Below, in pieces: positions 27,228 to 36,235 of a DNA stretch of 64,000 nucleotides. Under the pieces are notes generated by a model. The model was not told the origin of the DNA. It saw only the letters and a list, made by a program, of their open reading frames with translations, and ran no database searches. Each line of letters opens with the position of its first letter. Position 1 is the stretch's first letter. The DNA is from Polyangiaceae bacterium (GTDB taxonomy: Bacteria; Myxococcota_A; Polyangia; Polyangiales; Polyangiaceae), in assembly GCA_025353725.1 (NCBI GenBank), contig JANXOF010000038.1:17423-81422 (forward strand), written 5' to 3'. Position numbers and translations under genes: made by a program.

Positions 27228-28280
27228 ATGTCGGACCTTCCGCAGCGCGCGAGGCAGATTCTCTACGCCTGCATCACAGAGTTTGTGGCAAGCGGTGAGC
27301 CCGTTGGCTCGCGTACGCTCTCGAAGAAAGGGATCGCGCTCTCGGCGGCGAGCATTCGCAATGTGCTCTCGGACCTCGAGGAGATGGGTTACCTCCACCA
27401 ACCCCACACGAGCGCCGGGCGCGTGCCGACCGACGCTGCATTTCGCCTGTTCATCGACGCGATGATGGAGGTACGCCATTTGACCGACGCCGAGAATAGG
27501 AATCTCTTTCAGCGCTTTTCTGAAATCGAACTTGGGCCGAATTTTTTGCGCGAAACGGGTCGCCTTCTTTCCGAACTCGCGGGCACGGCGGCGGTCGTCG
27601 TTTCACCTCGCGCGGAGACCCTCACGCTCAAGCACTTACGGTTTATACGAACGCTCCCGGGGGAGGTTCTTGCCGTTCTCGTGATGGCCAATGGCGCCGT
27701 TCAAAATTGCTTTTTCCGGGCGAGCGTTGAAGAGCACGAGCTCCAAAAAGTGCACAATCTCCTCGACGACGTGATCGAGGGCCGCTCCCTCGGCGAACTC
27801 CGCGAACTTTTCGCCCGTCGACTTCAGAGCGACAAGGTGCAGAACGACGCCGTCCGAAAACGCGCCTTCGAGCTCGGGGAGGCCGCGCTCGCCGACGCGG
27901 CCGATGCGGGGGCGGACGTCGTGATTGAAGGGCGTTCAAAGCTGCTCAACTTGCCGGAGTTCGCGCAGGGTGAGGGCTTGATGGAAATCGTCAATGCGCT
28001 CGACGAGGCGCAAAGCATCGTGCGCCTACTCGACGCGACGTTGGCTGCCAAAGGCACCTCCGTCGTGGTGGGGCGCGAGGCGGGCGGCTTGGCCGGGGGT
28101 CACCTTTCTATCGTTGGCGCCTCGTACACGAACCAAGGCCGCAGCGCCGGCTCGATTGGTGTCATTGGCTCCACTCGGATGGACTATCCGAAGGTCGTGC
28201 CCCTGGTCACGGCGACGGCCAACGCCATGAGCGCCTTGGTTGAGCTGCGCTCGGATTCGAGAGAAGACACTCATGACTGA
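27228..28280 (+). CDS. hrcA: heat-inducible transcription repressor HrcA
   Basis: A 350-aa HrcA: N-terminal winged helix (QILYACITEFVASGEPVGSRTL and SIRNVLSDLEEMGYL, then the HTSAGRVPTD signature) and a C-terminal GAF-like domain (GSIGVIGSTRMDYPKVVPLV). HrcA binds CIRCE operators and represses groE/dnaK operons until heat stress. Here it stands alone: no grpE, dnaK or dnaJ nearby and no CIRCE inverted repeat upstream that I can see, so its targets are elsewhere. Start ATG 27228. About 80 bases downstream begins the cNMP-binding protein gene on the same strand. Confidence 0.95.
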   Translation: MSDLPQRARQILYACITEFVASGEPVGSRTLSKKGIALSAASIRNVLSDLEEMGYLHQPHTSAGRVPTDAAFRLFIDAMMEVRHLTDAENRNLFQRFSEIELGPNFLRETGRLLSELAGTAAVVVSPRAETLTLKHLRFIRTLPGEVLAVLVMANGAVQNCFFRASVEEHELQKVHNLLDDVIEGRSLGELRELFARRLQSDKVQNDAVRKRAFELGEAALADAADAGADVVIEGRSKLLNLPEFAQGEGLMEIVNALDEAQSIVRLLDATLAAKGTSVVVGREAGGLAGGHLSIVGASYTNQGRSAGSIGVIGSTRMDYPKVVPLVTATANAMSALVELRSDSREDTHD

Positions 28281-28359
28281 GGGACCTGAGCAAACTTAGC
28301 GAAGCGCTCTCCTCCGGGTCTACGGACGAATCGAGCGGACTGTAGTATATGTGCTCGTC

Positions 28360-29721
28360 ATGATGCGTACGGTCCCGCCGGACCTCCCAGGAGCCCAGAC
28401 CGTCGACTCTCCGCTTGATCGCGCCCTCGCGTTGCTCCTTGCTGGGGAGCGCGAGGCTGCACTGCGTTGGAGCGCGGCGGCGGTACAACAGGATTCGTCC
28501 GTCTCGAGCGCGCTCATCCTCACGTGTCGCCTGCTTGCCGATGCCGGGCGTACGGAGGCCGCCATCGAGGGCTTCAGGCTCGGCGTGAAGCGCGCCATCG
28601 ATACGGGCAACTTACCCCTCGCCGTGGCCGCGCTGAGTGACTTGCGTGCGCTTGCGGTCGACGTCGCGTCACTTCTCGACGAAATCGCGTCGACGTTTTG
28701 CGCGGGCTCCCCACGCCTCGCAACCGATGCGGCACCGCCGCCGCCTCCGCTCCCGCAGGAGGCGAGTTTTCAATCCCTGAGCTCGTTCCTTTCGGGGCCT
28801 GCGCTCCTGTCCAAGGCGACGGGAATCATCCACCAAGCCTCGCTCGACTACGAAGTGCTTTCCGAGTTCGAGGCGCCGCTCGTATCGCCGCTCCCGCTCT
28901 TCAGTGCGCTTGAAAAAGATGGCCTACGGGCGCTGATTGGCTGTTTTGAAATGTTTACGGTCCCTGCGGGAAGCGACGTCATCGCACAAGGCGAAGAGGG
29001 AGCCGAAGCTTACATCGTCGCCCGTGGCGAGCTCGAGGTGAGGCGCGTCACCGAAGAGGGAGATCACGTCACGCTTGCGCGTCTCAACAACGGCGCGCTC
29101 TTCGGCGAAATGGCTCTGTTGTCGCGTGCCCCGCGCGCGGCGAGTGTGGTGGCGTGTCGACCGTCCATCCTGCTCGTCGCGCGTCGTGAGGCGCTCGAGC
29201 AAGTGGCCGAGAAGCGCCCCGACATCGGGATCGAGCTCGCGGCTCACTGCCGCCGTCGCATGGTGGCAAACCTCCTCCGCACCTCGAAGCTGCTCCTTGC
29301 GGTGGACGCTGCCGCGCGCCCTGCGCTCGTCGAGCGGTTCGAAACGTGCGTCTTCGAGAAGGGCGACACGTTGATTCGTGCCGGTGAAGAGACGGCCGGC
29401 CTGCACCTCATTGCGTCCGGCGAGGTTGCGGTCGTAGGCCGCGAAGAAGGAGGTGAGTCGTTCGTCATCGCCACGCTTCCGGTGGGGGAGACGGTGGGGG
29501 AAGTTGCGCTCATTTTGCGGCGCAAAGCGAACGCTGACGTCGTCGCCGTGCACCCAACTGTGACGCTTCATCTTCCTCGTGGCCAGTTTCTAGGTCTCGT
29601 TCGCGAACATCCGGCGATCTTGTCCGGCCTCTACCTGGCCGCCGTAGAACGTGACGACGAAACCACGAGTGTCCTCGACAGCTCCACGACCTCGGTGTCC
29701 GATGACTACGTGCTCGTCTGA
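28360..29721 (+). CDS. protein with two cyclic-nucleotide-binding domains
   Basis: A 453-aa cytoplasmic protein. Residues 15-110 look like helical repeats (TPR-like), followed by a Pro-rich linker. Two cNMP-binding domains follow: the first around 190-310 (FSALEKDGLRALIGCFEM...GALFGEMALLSRAPRAASV), the second around 325-435 (GETVGEVALILRRKANADV). The phosphate-binding cassette of the first (FGEMALLSRAPRAA) is nearly canonical; the second has Lys and Asn where Arg is usual and may not bind. There is no HTH or kinase output. GTG 28351 and ATG 28363 are alternative starts. Its TGA overlaps the metal exporter ATG (TGATG), suggesting translational coupling. Confidence 0.85.
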   Translation: MMRTVPPDLPGAQTVDSPLDRALALLLAGEREAALRWSAAAVQQDSSVSSALILTCRLLADAGRTEAAIEGFRLGVKRAIDTGNLPLAVAALSDLRALAVDVASLLDEIASTFCAGSPRLATDAAPPPPPLPQEASFQSLSSFLSGPALLSKATGIIHQASLDYEVLSEFEAPLVSPLPLFSALEKDGLRALIGCFEMFTVPAGSDVIAQGEEGAEAYIVARGELEVRRVTEEGDHVTLARLNNGALFGEMALLSRAPRAASVVACRPSILLVARREALEQVAEKRPDIGIELAAHCRRRMVANLLRTSKLLLAVDAAARPALVERFETCVFEKGDTLIRAGEETAGLHLIASGEVAVVGREEGGESFVIATLPVGETVGEVALILRRKANADVVAVHPTVTLHLPRGQFLGLVREHPAILSGLYLAAVERDDETTSVLDSSTTSVSDDYVLV

Positions 29722-30758
29722 TGAGTGATTCGCACGGTCACGATCACGGGCATGGTCACGATGGTCACGATGGTCACGGTCACGGGGAACGCCGTGAGCC
29801 CGCCGCGAAAGAGAAGAGCCAAGCCCGGCGACTGCTCCTCGTCCTCGTGGTCGTCGCTTGTTTTTTCGTCGTCGAGTTGATTGGCGCGAAAGCGGCAAGG
29901 AGCGACGTTCTCGAGGCTGACGCCTACCACCTGCTGATGGACGTGTTCGCGCTCGCGATAAGTCTCGCCGCGATGAGGCTCGCGACGACCAAGCCTAGTC
30001 TACGATTCACGTACGGCCTTCGCCGCGTCGAGCCGCTCGCGGCGCTCGTGAATGGAGCACTCGTCTTCGGTGTGGCCATCGAAATTGTGAGTGATTCGGT
30101 CGCGCACATGGCTCATCCCACGATGCCGAAGTCGAGCCTCATGATGATGGTCGCGACGGCAGCACTCGTAGTTAACAGCTTTAGCGCCTGGGTTCTGCAC
30201 GGCGCGATGCACGCACACGGAGGCCATGCCCACGGCCACGGAGGCGACGGCCACGAGTCTTCGGTGCCGGCGAACGGGGTCGTTGACGCGTCGGACGACC
30301 CAGAAGGCCATCACGCCGCGGCGCACGCGCATCACCTCAATCTGCGGGGGGCGTGGCTGCACTTGCTCGGCGACGCGCTCGGTTCCGTTGCGGCGTTCAT
30401 GGCAGGCTTCGCCATTCGCTGCGGCGCGTCACCGATGGTCGACCCCCTTGCGAGTTTCCTCGTCGTCGCGATTCTCGTGGTGGGCGCGTATCGCTTGGTC
30501 CGTGACGCCGTTCTCGTGCTTCTCGACGCGGCACCGAAGCGAATGCCCGTCGCGCGAATCCGTACTATCGTCCTCACGTATCCAGGCGTAAAAAGCTTGC
30601 ATGCGCTCCACGTCTGGTCTCTCGGCACGGGGCACGACGCCGTAACGGTTCACGTCGTTTCCGACGGTGAAGACCCTCACTTAGGCACACGTCTCGGTGA
30701 CGTGCTTCGTGCCAAGTTCAAGGCCGAATACGTTACGGTGCAAGTCGACTGCGGGTAA
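29721..30758 (+). CDS. cation diffusion facilitator (Zn2+/Co2+-type exporter)
   Basis: A 345-aa inner-membrane CDF transporter, which exchanges divalent metal for protons. The N-terminus is very His-rich (HGHDHGHGHDGHDGHGHG), and a second His-rich loop lies in the middle (HAHGGHAHGHGG), as in ZitB/CzcD/ZnT proteins. Intramembrane metal site motifs are visible: DAYHLLMD and HLLGDALGS, both HxxxD. A C-terminal cytoplasmic metal-binding domain closes the protein (LHALHVWSLGTGHDAVTVHV). Translation is probably coupled to the upstream cNMP-binding protein. The terminator is unclear: a weak GCGC hairpin followed by GGTTTTTG lies at 30780-30819. Confidence 0.93.
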   Translation: MSDSHGHDHGHGHDGHDGHGHGERREPAAKEKSQARRLLLVLVVVACFFVVELIGAKAARSDVLEADAYHLLMDVFALAISLAAMRLATTKPSLRFTYGLRRVEPLAALVNGALVFGVAIEIVSDSVAHMAHPTMPKSSLMMMVATAALVVNSFSAWVLHGAMHAHGGHAHGHGGDGHESSVPANGVVDASDDPEGHHAAAHAHHLNLRGAWLHLLGDALGSVAAFMAGFAIRCGASPMVDPLASFLVVAILVVGAYRLVRDAVLVLLDAAPKRMPVARIRTIVLTYPGVKSLHALHVWSLGTGHDAVTVHVVSDGEDPHLGTRLGDVLRAKFKAEYVTVQVDCG

Positions 30759-30828
30759 CGCGCGAATCGCTCGCCCTGTAGCGCCAGAGGGCTCCATTCT
30801 ATAGCGCTGTCGGTTTTTGCCTCCGCCT

Positions 30829-31437
30829 TCAGCGCTCGACGTAGGGAACTGGACCGAGCTTTATCTTGGCGAGTTCCGCGGACTCAAGCAGATCGTCGAG
30901 TACTTCGACCTCCACCATCGCATTGTCATATTTCCCCTTGTCGCTTCCAAACAGGTACCGATTGACGGGGGAGCTCGCGTCGAGGACTGGTTTGCCCGTC
31001 GATGACGCTTCCACGGCGCATGACGGGCCGTGGTCCAAAACGGCGGCCACGACCGACTTTTTCGCCTTGTGGTTCGTGATCCGCAGGCGGGTCAGGCAGC
31101 CGAATCGCCCTGCATCGGCTGTGTAGTAGGCGGTATTCTCTTCGCACTGGCGACCGCTCATCCCCTCGCAAATCCCGTTGGACTGCCTGGCTTTTGGTAG
31201 GCAACTCGGCAAGCAGTTATCTTGCCGGTCTCGGGATGCGTCGGAGCACCCGAACGCGGTCATCCGGTACTTCCCGTCGGCCGCTTGCTTCGTTGCAAAG
31301 CACGCTTGGAGCGAGGACGAGGAGGCCTCGTCCCCTGGCGAGTCCTCGTCGATGACGTCTGGCGCGCACGCGGCGCTCGCGAGACAGGCACCCAGCGTAA
31401 GCGCTCTGGATCGAAAAGAAGTGAGGGGAGTGAGCAT
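30829..31437 (-). CDS. RlpA/barwin-like secreted lipoprotein
   Basis: A 202-aa exported protein: signal peptide with SAAC lipobox, then a Cys-rich region (about ten Cys) and a double-psi beta-barrel-like end. The motif VLDHGPSC...VLDASSPVNRYLFG resembles RlpA/expansin domains (DRGP...DLS...A...LG), where the Asp takes part in cleaving glycan strands. Function as a lytic transglycosylase or glycan-binding protein is inferred. Start ATG 31437. Divergent from the M28 peptidase gene at 31592. Confidence 0.7.
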   Translation of the reverse strand: MLTPLTSFRSRALTLGACLASAACAPDVIDEDSPGDEASSSSLQACFATKQAADGKYRMTAFGCSDASRDRQDNCLPSCLPKARQSNGICEGMSGRQCEENTAYYTADAGRFGCLTRLRITNHKAKKSVVAAVLDHGPSCAVEASSTGKPVLDASSPVNRYLFGSDKGKYDNAMVEVEVLDDLLESAELAKIKLGPVPYVER

Positions 31438-31591
31438 TGTCCTACACGTAGGCAGATTGTGTGCCGTTAGAAGCGCGTGTAAATTTTAAGGGTTCTGTGC
31501 GCTTGGCGCCCGGAACGCGCAGGGCGCGTGAGACTCGGGCGATCCACGCTCAGTCGCTCCAGACGGCGGCGGTTTCGGCTATGAAGGCCGG

Positions 31592-33097
31592 GTGAACGCT
31601 CCCTTCTTTCATCTCCTTTTTGTTCTTTTAGGCGCCTGCGTGCCCGTGGGGTGCGCAGTCGCGTCACCGCGTGCGGTGCACCGCGGTGACACGTCAGCGG
31701 CGCGGCTGTCGCCGTCCCGGGCCACGGAGCCGCTGGCGAGCTTGAAAAATACACCTGCCGCATCGCACACGGTTCGCGAGCTTCTCGCGTCTGGGCTTGC
31801 CTCGCGCCACGCCTCGGAGATCGTCCAAAGCCTCACGGACGACGTGGGCCCTCGCCTTGCGGGTTCGCCTGGCGACCAAGCCGCCGTCGCCTGGGCTCTC
31901 GCGCGCCTCCGCGCGGAAGGACTGTCAAACGTCCACGCCGAGGAGGTGATCGTGCCCCATTGGGAGCGCGGCGTGGAAACCGGGGAGATCGTTTCCCCGA
32001 CTCGTCAAAAGCTTAGGCTCACGGCCATCGGTGGAAGCATCGGTACTCTGCCAGCCGGGGTCGAGGCCGACGTTATAGAAGTTCAAACCCTCGAAGCCCT
32101 CGACACTCTCGACGCCATCGCGGTGGCTGGAAAAATTGTATTCTACAATACGCCCACCGAGCGTACCCGTGACGGGTCAGGCTACGGCAGGGCCGTCGCG
32201 GTTCGCGCGCTCGGAGCGAAGCGAGCGTCAGCAAAAGGCGCCGTCGGCGTCGTCATTCGTTCCATCGGCACGGATCAAGAAAGGCTTCCTCATACCGGAG
32301 CCCAGCGCGGGTTTGAGAAAGGCGAGACGTCCATTCCTGCCGCCGCGCTCTCCATGCCGGACGCCGACCTGCTTCACCGGACATTGGCGGCTAAGAAAGC
32401 CGCGCGCCTTCGGATGACGCTCGGATGCCGTCATTTGCCCGACGCTGTCTCGGCCAACGTCATCGGCGAAGTTCCTGGCACGACGCGGGCGGAGGAGCTC
32501 GTCGTGCTCGGCGCCCATCTCGACTCGTGGGACCTGGGTACGGGGGCGCTGGACGATGGGGCCGGTGTCGGCATTGTCATCGAGGCCGCGCGGCTCATTC
32601 TTGCGACCGGTCCTCGGCCTGCGCGCACGCTCCGCGTCGTTCTTTTCGCAAATGAAGAAAATGGACTGGCGGGGGCGAAGCAGTACGCCAAAGCGCACGC
32701 GCACGAACTCGACCGACACGTCGTCGCCCTCGAAGCCGACAGCGGGACCGACAGAGTCACTAGCGTGACGTACGGCGGTGCTCCGTCACAGCACGCGGAG
32801 TTCGTCGCGATGGCGGCGAACCTATCTCCGCTTGGTATCGCGGCGGACAGCGCCGAGGCCGACGGCGGTGCAGACCTGAGCCCGATTCGTGCGCTAGGCG
32901 TCCCCGTGGTGTCGCTCTCGCAGGACTCGTCGGGCTACTTTGATATCCACCACACCGCGAACGATACGTTCGACAAGATCCATCCCGACAATCTCGCTCA
33001 GGCGGCGACGGCGTTTGCCGTGGCGGCGCACGTCGTACTCACGATGAACGAGAACTTCGGCCGTGTTCCGGAAGAGAAGCGCGAGCGACGTCACTAA
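31592..33097 (+). CDS. M28-family zinc metallopeptidase, lipoprotein
   Basis: A 501-aa exported aminopeptidase/carboxypeptidase of family M28 with an inserted PA domain (about residues 140-260). Zinc ligands and catalytic residues are recognisable: H309 in LGAHLDSWDLGTGALDDGAG, the EE pair in FANEENGL, the Asp in LEADSG and the late His in DIHHTANDT. The signal peptide has two candidate lipoboxes (LGAC and PVGC). It likely degrades peptides in the periplasm or outside the cell, fitting a proteolytic lifestyle. Start GTG 31592 with AAGG about 6 bases upstream. Confidence 0.92.
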   Translation: MNAPFFHLLFVLLGACVPVGCAVASPRAVHRGDTSAARLSPSRATEPLASLKNTPAASHTVRELLASGLASRHASEIVQSLTDDVGPRLAGSPGDQAAVAWALARLRAEGLSNVHAEEVIVPHWERGVETGEIVSPTRQKLRLTAIGGSIGTLPAGVEADVIEVQTLEALDTLDAIAVAGKIVFYNTPTERTRDGSGYGRAVAVRALGAKRASAKGAVGVVIRSIGTDQERLPHTGAQRGFEKGETSIPAAALSMPDADLLHRTLAAKKAARLRMTLGCRHLPDAVSANVIGEVPGTTRAEELVVLGAHLDSWDLGTGALDDGAGVGIVIEAARLILATGPRPARTLRVVLFANEENGLAGAKQYAKAHAHELDRHVVALEADSGTDRVTSVTYGGAPSQHAEFVAMAANLSPLGIAADSAEADGGADLSPIRALGVPVVSLSQDSSGYFDIHHTANDTFDKIHPDNLAQAATAFAVAAHVVLTMNENFGRVPEEKRERRH

Positions 33098-33124
33098 GTC
33101 ATTCACGACGTGAATCGCTCGCGC
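33079..33124. terminator. long hairpin around the M28 peptidase stop codon
   Basis: A perfect 10-bp outer stem, GCGCGAGCGA (33079-33088) with TCGCTCGCGC (33115-33124), encloses a 7-bp inner stem, ATTCACG with CGTGAAT. The stop codon of the peptidase gene lies in the loop. It can serve both this gene and the convergent small gene ending at 33150. No T-run. Confidence 0.55.
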
Positions 33125-33149
33125 ACACCGTAGGACTCGGGAAGCGGGA

Positions 33150-33281
33150 CTACTTGCCCTTCTTCGCGACCGGTGCGGGCGCGACTTTGGTCTTCGCGTC
33201 AGCGGCCGCCTTCTTTTGGTTCTTGTCGTTCGTGCCCTGCTTCTTAGCCTTGTCTTTGGCTTTCGGAGACTTGTCGCCCAC
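33150..33281 (-). CDS. 43-aa Lys-rich small protein (MGDKSPK type)
   Basis: A 44-codon gene, GTG 33281 to TAG 33150. The product begins MGDKSPKAKDKAKKQ, has about 17 lysines, an Ala/Gln-rich middle and ends in AKKGK; no hydrophobic segment. Very small proteins beginning MGDKSPKxKxKxKKQ occur widely in proteobacteria as uncharacterised basic proteins (from memory; not searched). A strong ribosome site, AAGGTGG, sits 6 bases upstream. The high Lys and lack of Arg are unlike a random high-GC frame. It is likely cytoplasmic and disordered, perhaps nucleic-acid binding. Confidence 0.75.
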   Translation of the reverse strand: MGDKSPKAKDKAKKQGTNDKNQKKAAADAKTKVAPAPVAKKGK

Positions 33282-33391
33282 GGGTTACCACCTTTGTTCA
33301 AGCATTTAGAGACGAGAGATCGAGCGTATCGAAACCTGAGAGCGAGAAAGGTAGCACCTCGACTCGCGCGTCGTCACTCCCTCAAAAGGGT

Positions 33392-34360
33392 TCAACGGCA
33401 CTGGTTGTCTATGCATGTCTTGCCGTCCCTGCACTCGCCTGAGGCCACGCACTGCGCATTGACCTCGCCGGCGGTGCGGCAAACGAGGTCTTTCGCGCAC
33501 GAGCCTATTCGGTTGTCGACCGTACGGCAGTACTTGTCCCCCGTCTCGTCCGAGGAGGTGCACGCGTACTTACAAAAGCCACCCACACACCGTTTGGCAG
33601 TTGCGGTGCTTCCACCGCATTGCGCGTCCGCGGTGCAGTTTGGCTTCGGCCGCGTGTCGACCGCACAGACGCCAAGTTCGCAGTACTTACCGGGGACGCA
33701 TTCCGTATCCGCCACGCAAGCCGTCACGCACGAGCCTGCCGTGCATCGAGGCGCCTCGACGCCGCACTCTTGATCACTCGAGCAACTCGGTCGGGGGGAA
33801 GGTGCACATAGTCCGCGGACGCAGCTCGAGCCGCCAGGGCACGGAGCGACGTCGCAACCCGCGAGGCATCGACCATCCGCGCATACCTTGCCGGCCTCAC
33901 ATTCGCTTGAAAACCGGCACGCGTTGGCAGCTGGCGTACACGCGCCCGCGGCGCACGCACGCCCATCCCCGCAATCGGCTTGCGTGGTGCAGTCCCTCTT
34001 GGATCCCGGCTCGGCCGCGGGAGACATACAGAGTCCCGATTTGCATACGTCGCCTTTTTCGCACGGGTAATTCGGCGAGCATGTGGGAGTGCATCCCTTG
34101 TCGGTACACGCGGAGCCTGCGCTGCAGCTCCGAGTGCCCGTACAAGCACTTTTTGTCGGCGACGGCACGGCGGCACAGCCGTACGCGTCACATTCGTAAC
34201 AGGCCGCGGAGTCGCAGTAGTACCGTGTTGATTCCCCCGATCCGCAACCGGCCCAGACCGCCACGCCGAGTGCTGCGAGCGTGGCCATGATGCTGACTCG
34301 TGAGGCACTTGAGGGACAGGTGGTCGACGTGCGAGTCGTGCGAATCGTCCGAATCATCAT
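33392..34360 (-). CDS. Cys-rich repeat lipoprotein (Dickkopf-type Cys clusters)
   Basis: A 322-aa exported protein. ATG 34360 is chosen: GGAG lies 9 bases upstream, and the sequence gives a basic N-region, hydrophobic core and lipobox WAGC; the frame is open back to 34456, and ATG 34288 would start at the hydrophobic core. The mature part holds about eight tandem Cys-rich units of the type C-x-(S/T)DxECxxGxxCxxGxC (for example SSECEAGKVCADGRC, DTECVPGKYCELGVC), known from secreted proteins of myxobacteria. Likely a disulfide-stabilised surface protein for binding; no catalytic motif. Confidence 0.82.
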   Translation of the reverse strand: MMIRTIRTTRTSTTCPSSASRVSIMATLAALGVAVWAGCGSGESTRYYCDSAACYECDAYGCAAVPSPTKSACTGTRSCSAGSACTDKGCTPTCSPNYPCEKGDVCKSGLCMSPAAEPGSKRDCTTQADCGDGRACAAGACTPAANACRFSSECEAGKVCADGRCLAGCDVAPCPGGSSCVRGLCAPSPRPSCSSDQECGVEAPRCTAGSCVTACVADTECVPGKYCELGVCAVDTRPKPNCTADAQCGGSTATAKRCVGGFCKYACTSSDETGDKYCRTVDNRIGSCAKDLVCRTAGEVNAQCVASGECRDGKTCIDNQCR

Positions 34361-34620
34361 GGTAGAGGTCTCCGAGGTACGCGGCGTCGCGGCCCAGTAT
34401 CCACGCGCCGTGCCAGCGGGTCCACGCCCGCGAGCGGCGTTCTTGTGGCTGCGCAATGACTTTACTTCTGGGCGATCGGCCTCCGCCTAGGGCGGAATTG
34501 CCTGGGCGGGTGTAAACCACTGTTCTCGGTTAAGGTTCCTAAGGCGAGAACGGAGCCGTCGAATCTGGGCGTCCGCGGCCTGCCTTGACCCCGTGTCTCG
34601 CATTCGCTACCTGGCGTTTC

Positions 34621-35253
34621 ATGAGTCGTCCCCGTTCGGCCTCCGTGTTTGCCCCGCTGGTGTCGTCGGCAGCGGCATCGTCATCGTGTTCGTTAACAAC
34701 CTCCCTCAAGTCCGTGTTGCCGCTTGCTGCGGGCCTCGTCCTTGCGTTCACGGTTTGGCTGCAGCCTGGTACGGCCAACGCTGACACCAAGGTCGGAATC
34801 ATCGACGTTCAGCGCGCTGTAGCGAGCACCGAGGACGGGCTGCGCGCACAGGCGACGCTAAAAAAATTGTTCGACAATCGTCAGCAAGAGCTCAACAAAA
34901 AGCAGACCGACTTGCAGCGTCAGCGTGAGGACCTCGACAAGCAAGCCAAAGCCCTCCCTAAAGACGCGCTCACGAAGCGTGTTGACGACTGGCAAAAGCA
35001 GATGATGGACCTGCAGGCGGTTTTCCTCGAGTACAACAAGGAGCTCGAAAAGAAGCAAAAAGAGCTTACCGACCCGGTCTTTGAGAAGATTCTCCAAATC
35101 GTCAAACGCATTGCGACGAGCGAGAACATCGACGTTGTCCTCGATAAGGCAACCGTCGCCTTCGTGAGGACGGATCTCGACCTGACCGACAAGGCGATTC
35201 AAATATACAATGGCGGCGGTGGTACAACGTCAGGACCAGCTCCCAAAAAGTAG
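34621..35253 (+). CDS. OmpH/Skp-like periplasmic chaperone
   Basis: A 210-aa exported protein: signal region to about residue 53 (VWLQPGTANA), then the OmpH/Skp start VGIIDVQRAVASTEDG, a long Lys/Gln/Glu-rich coiled coil (about 75-150) and a beta-returning end (NIDVVLDKATVAFV). Skp-type chaperones hold unfolded outer-membrane proteins in the periplasm. Longer N-terminal region than usual. Start ATG 34621 is uncertain; the frame extends upstream to 34585. Followed after about 40 bases by lpxD, the usual neighbour of ompH in many genomes. Confidence 0.88.
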   Translation: MSRPRSASVFAPLVSSAAASSSCSLTTSLKSVLPLAAGLVLAFTVWLQPGTANADTKVGIIDVQRAVASTEDGLRAQATLKKLFDNRQQELNKKQTDLQRQREDLDKQAKALPKDALTKRVDDWQKQMMDLQAVFLEYNKELEKKQKELTDPVFEKILQIVKRIATSENIDVVLDKATVAFVRTDLDLTDKAIQIYNGGGGTTSGPAPKK

Positions 35254-35296
35254 GTCCTCGACGGCCACGGGCTCGGAAGCTGAGTTCGCGTAGCCG

Positions 35297-36235
35297 ATGT
35301 CGATATCTGTCGTGAGTAGTGGCGTTTCTCTTTGCCCACGCCTTTTGCAGGACCTCGTCCAACGGCACGGCGGCGACGTGCGGGGGGGGGCGACCGGCCT
35401 TGTGCGTCGCTTAGTGCCGGTGAGTCGCGCGAGGAGCGGGGACCTCGCACCGCTCCTGAGCGCTCGGTATATCCAAGACGCGATTGCCGCACGTCAACGC
35501 GGCGCGCTCTTGCTTATCGAGCAGTCTTTGGCCGACCGTTCGGCCCTGGCGGCTGTGCCCGGCTGGTTTCATCCTTACGCCGTCTATGCGCTCGCCGAGC
35601 TACTCGACGCAGGTGACGCACCGGCAGACGGTGCCTCGGTCGGCGAAGGCTCGACGGTTGGGCCCGGGGTGATCCTGATGCCGCGCGTGAGAATCGGCGC
35701 CCGCGTCACGATTGGCGCGGGCGCGGTCCTTGGCGAGGCCGGTTTCGGTTTCGCTGTGGGCCCGGCCAACGCGATCCGTTCCATCCCGCATCTCGGGGGG
35801 GTAGTCGTCGAAGACGACGTCTACATTGGTGCACTCTGCACGATCGCCGCCGGAACCCTCACGCCGACGATTCTCCGTCGCGGGGCCAAGCTCGATGCGC
35901 AGGTCCACGTCGGTCATAACTGCGAGATCGGCGAAGGCTCGAGGATTGCGGCGCAAAGTGGCCTGGCAGGTTCGGTGACCGTTGGACGTGGCGTCATGAT
36001 GGGGGGTCAAGTCGGCGTCGCGGACCATGTCGTCATCGGCGATGGCGCTCGTATCGCGGCGAAAAGCGGCGTGATTGGTGACGTCGACCCCGGAGCTACG
36101 GTGGCCGGGTACCCGGCGGTCGAGCGTCAGCGATGGCTGCGCGGCCTTGCAGAGCTTTACCGCGCGACGCGCCGCCGTCGGGCGGTCGCCGCACCCCGCG
36201 AAACGACCGATCCCTCCGTGGAGGGACAATCGTGA
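35297..36235 (+). CDS. lpxD: UDP-3-O-acylglucosamine N-acyltransferase
   Basis: A 312-aa acyltransferase for the third step of lipid A synthesis, moving a hydroxyacyl chain from acyl carrier protein to UDP-3-O-acyl-glucosamine. The N-terminal uridine-binding domain is followed by a left-handed beta helix of hexapeptide repeats; the catalytic His is H207 in VHVGHNCEIGEG, and the family motif GEAGFGFA is present near 150. The C-terminal tail is Arg-rich. A run of eight G at about 35382-35389 near the 5' end could be slippage-prone. Its TGA overlaps the lpxA GTG by two bases. Confidence 0.95.
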   Translation: MSISVVSSGVSLCPRLLQDLVQRHGGDVRGGATGLVRRLVPVSRARSGDLAPLLSARYIQDAIAARQRGALLLIEQSLADRSALAAVPGWFHPYAVYALAELLDAGDAPADGASVGEGSTVGPGVILMPRVRIGARVTIGAGAVLGEAGFGFAVGPANAIRSIPHLGGVVVEDDVYIGALCTIAAGTLTPTILRRGAKLDAQVHVGHNCEIGEGSRIAAQSGLAGSVTVGRGVMMGGQVGVADHVVIGDGARIAAKSGVIGDVDPGATVAGYPAVERQRWLRGLAELYRATRRRRAVAAPRETTDPSVEGQS

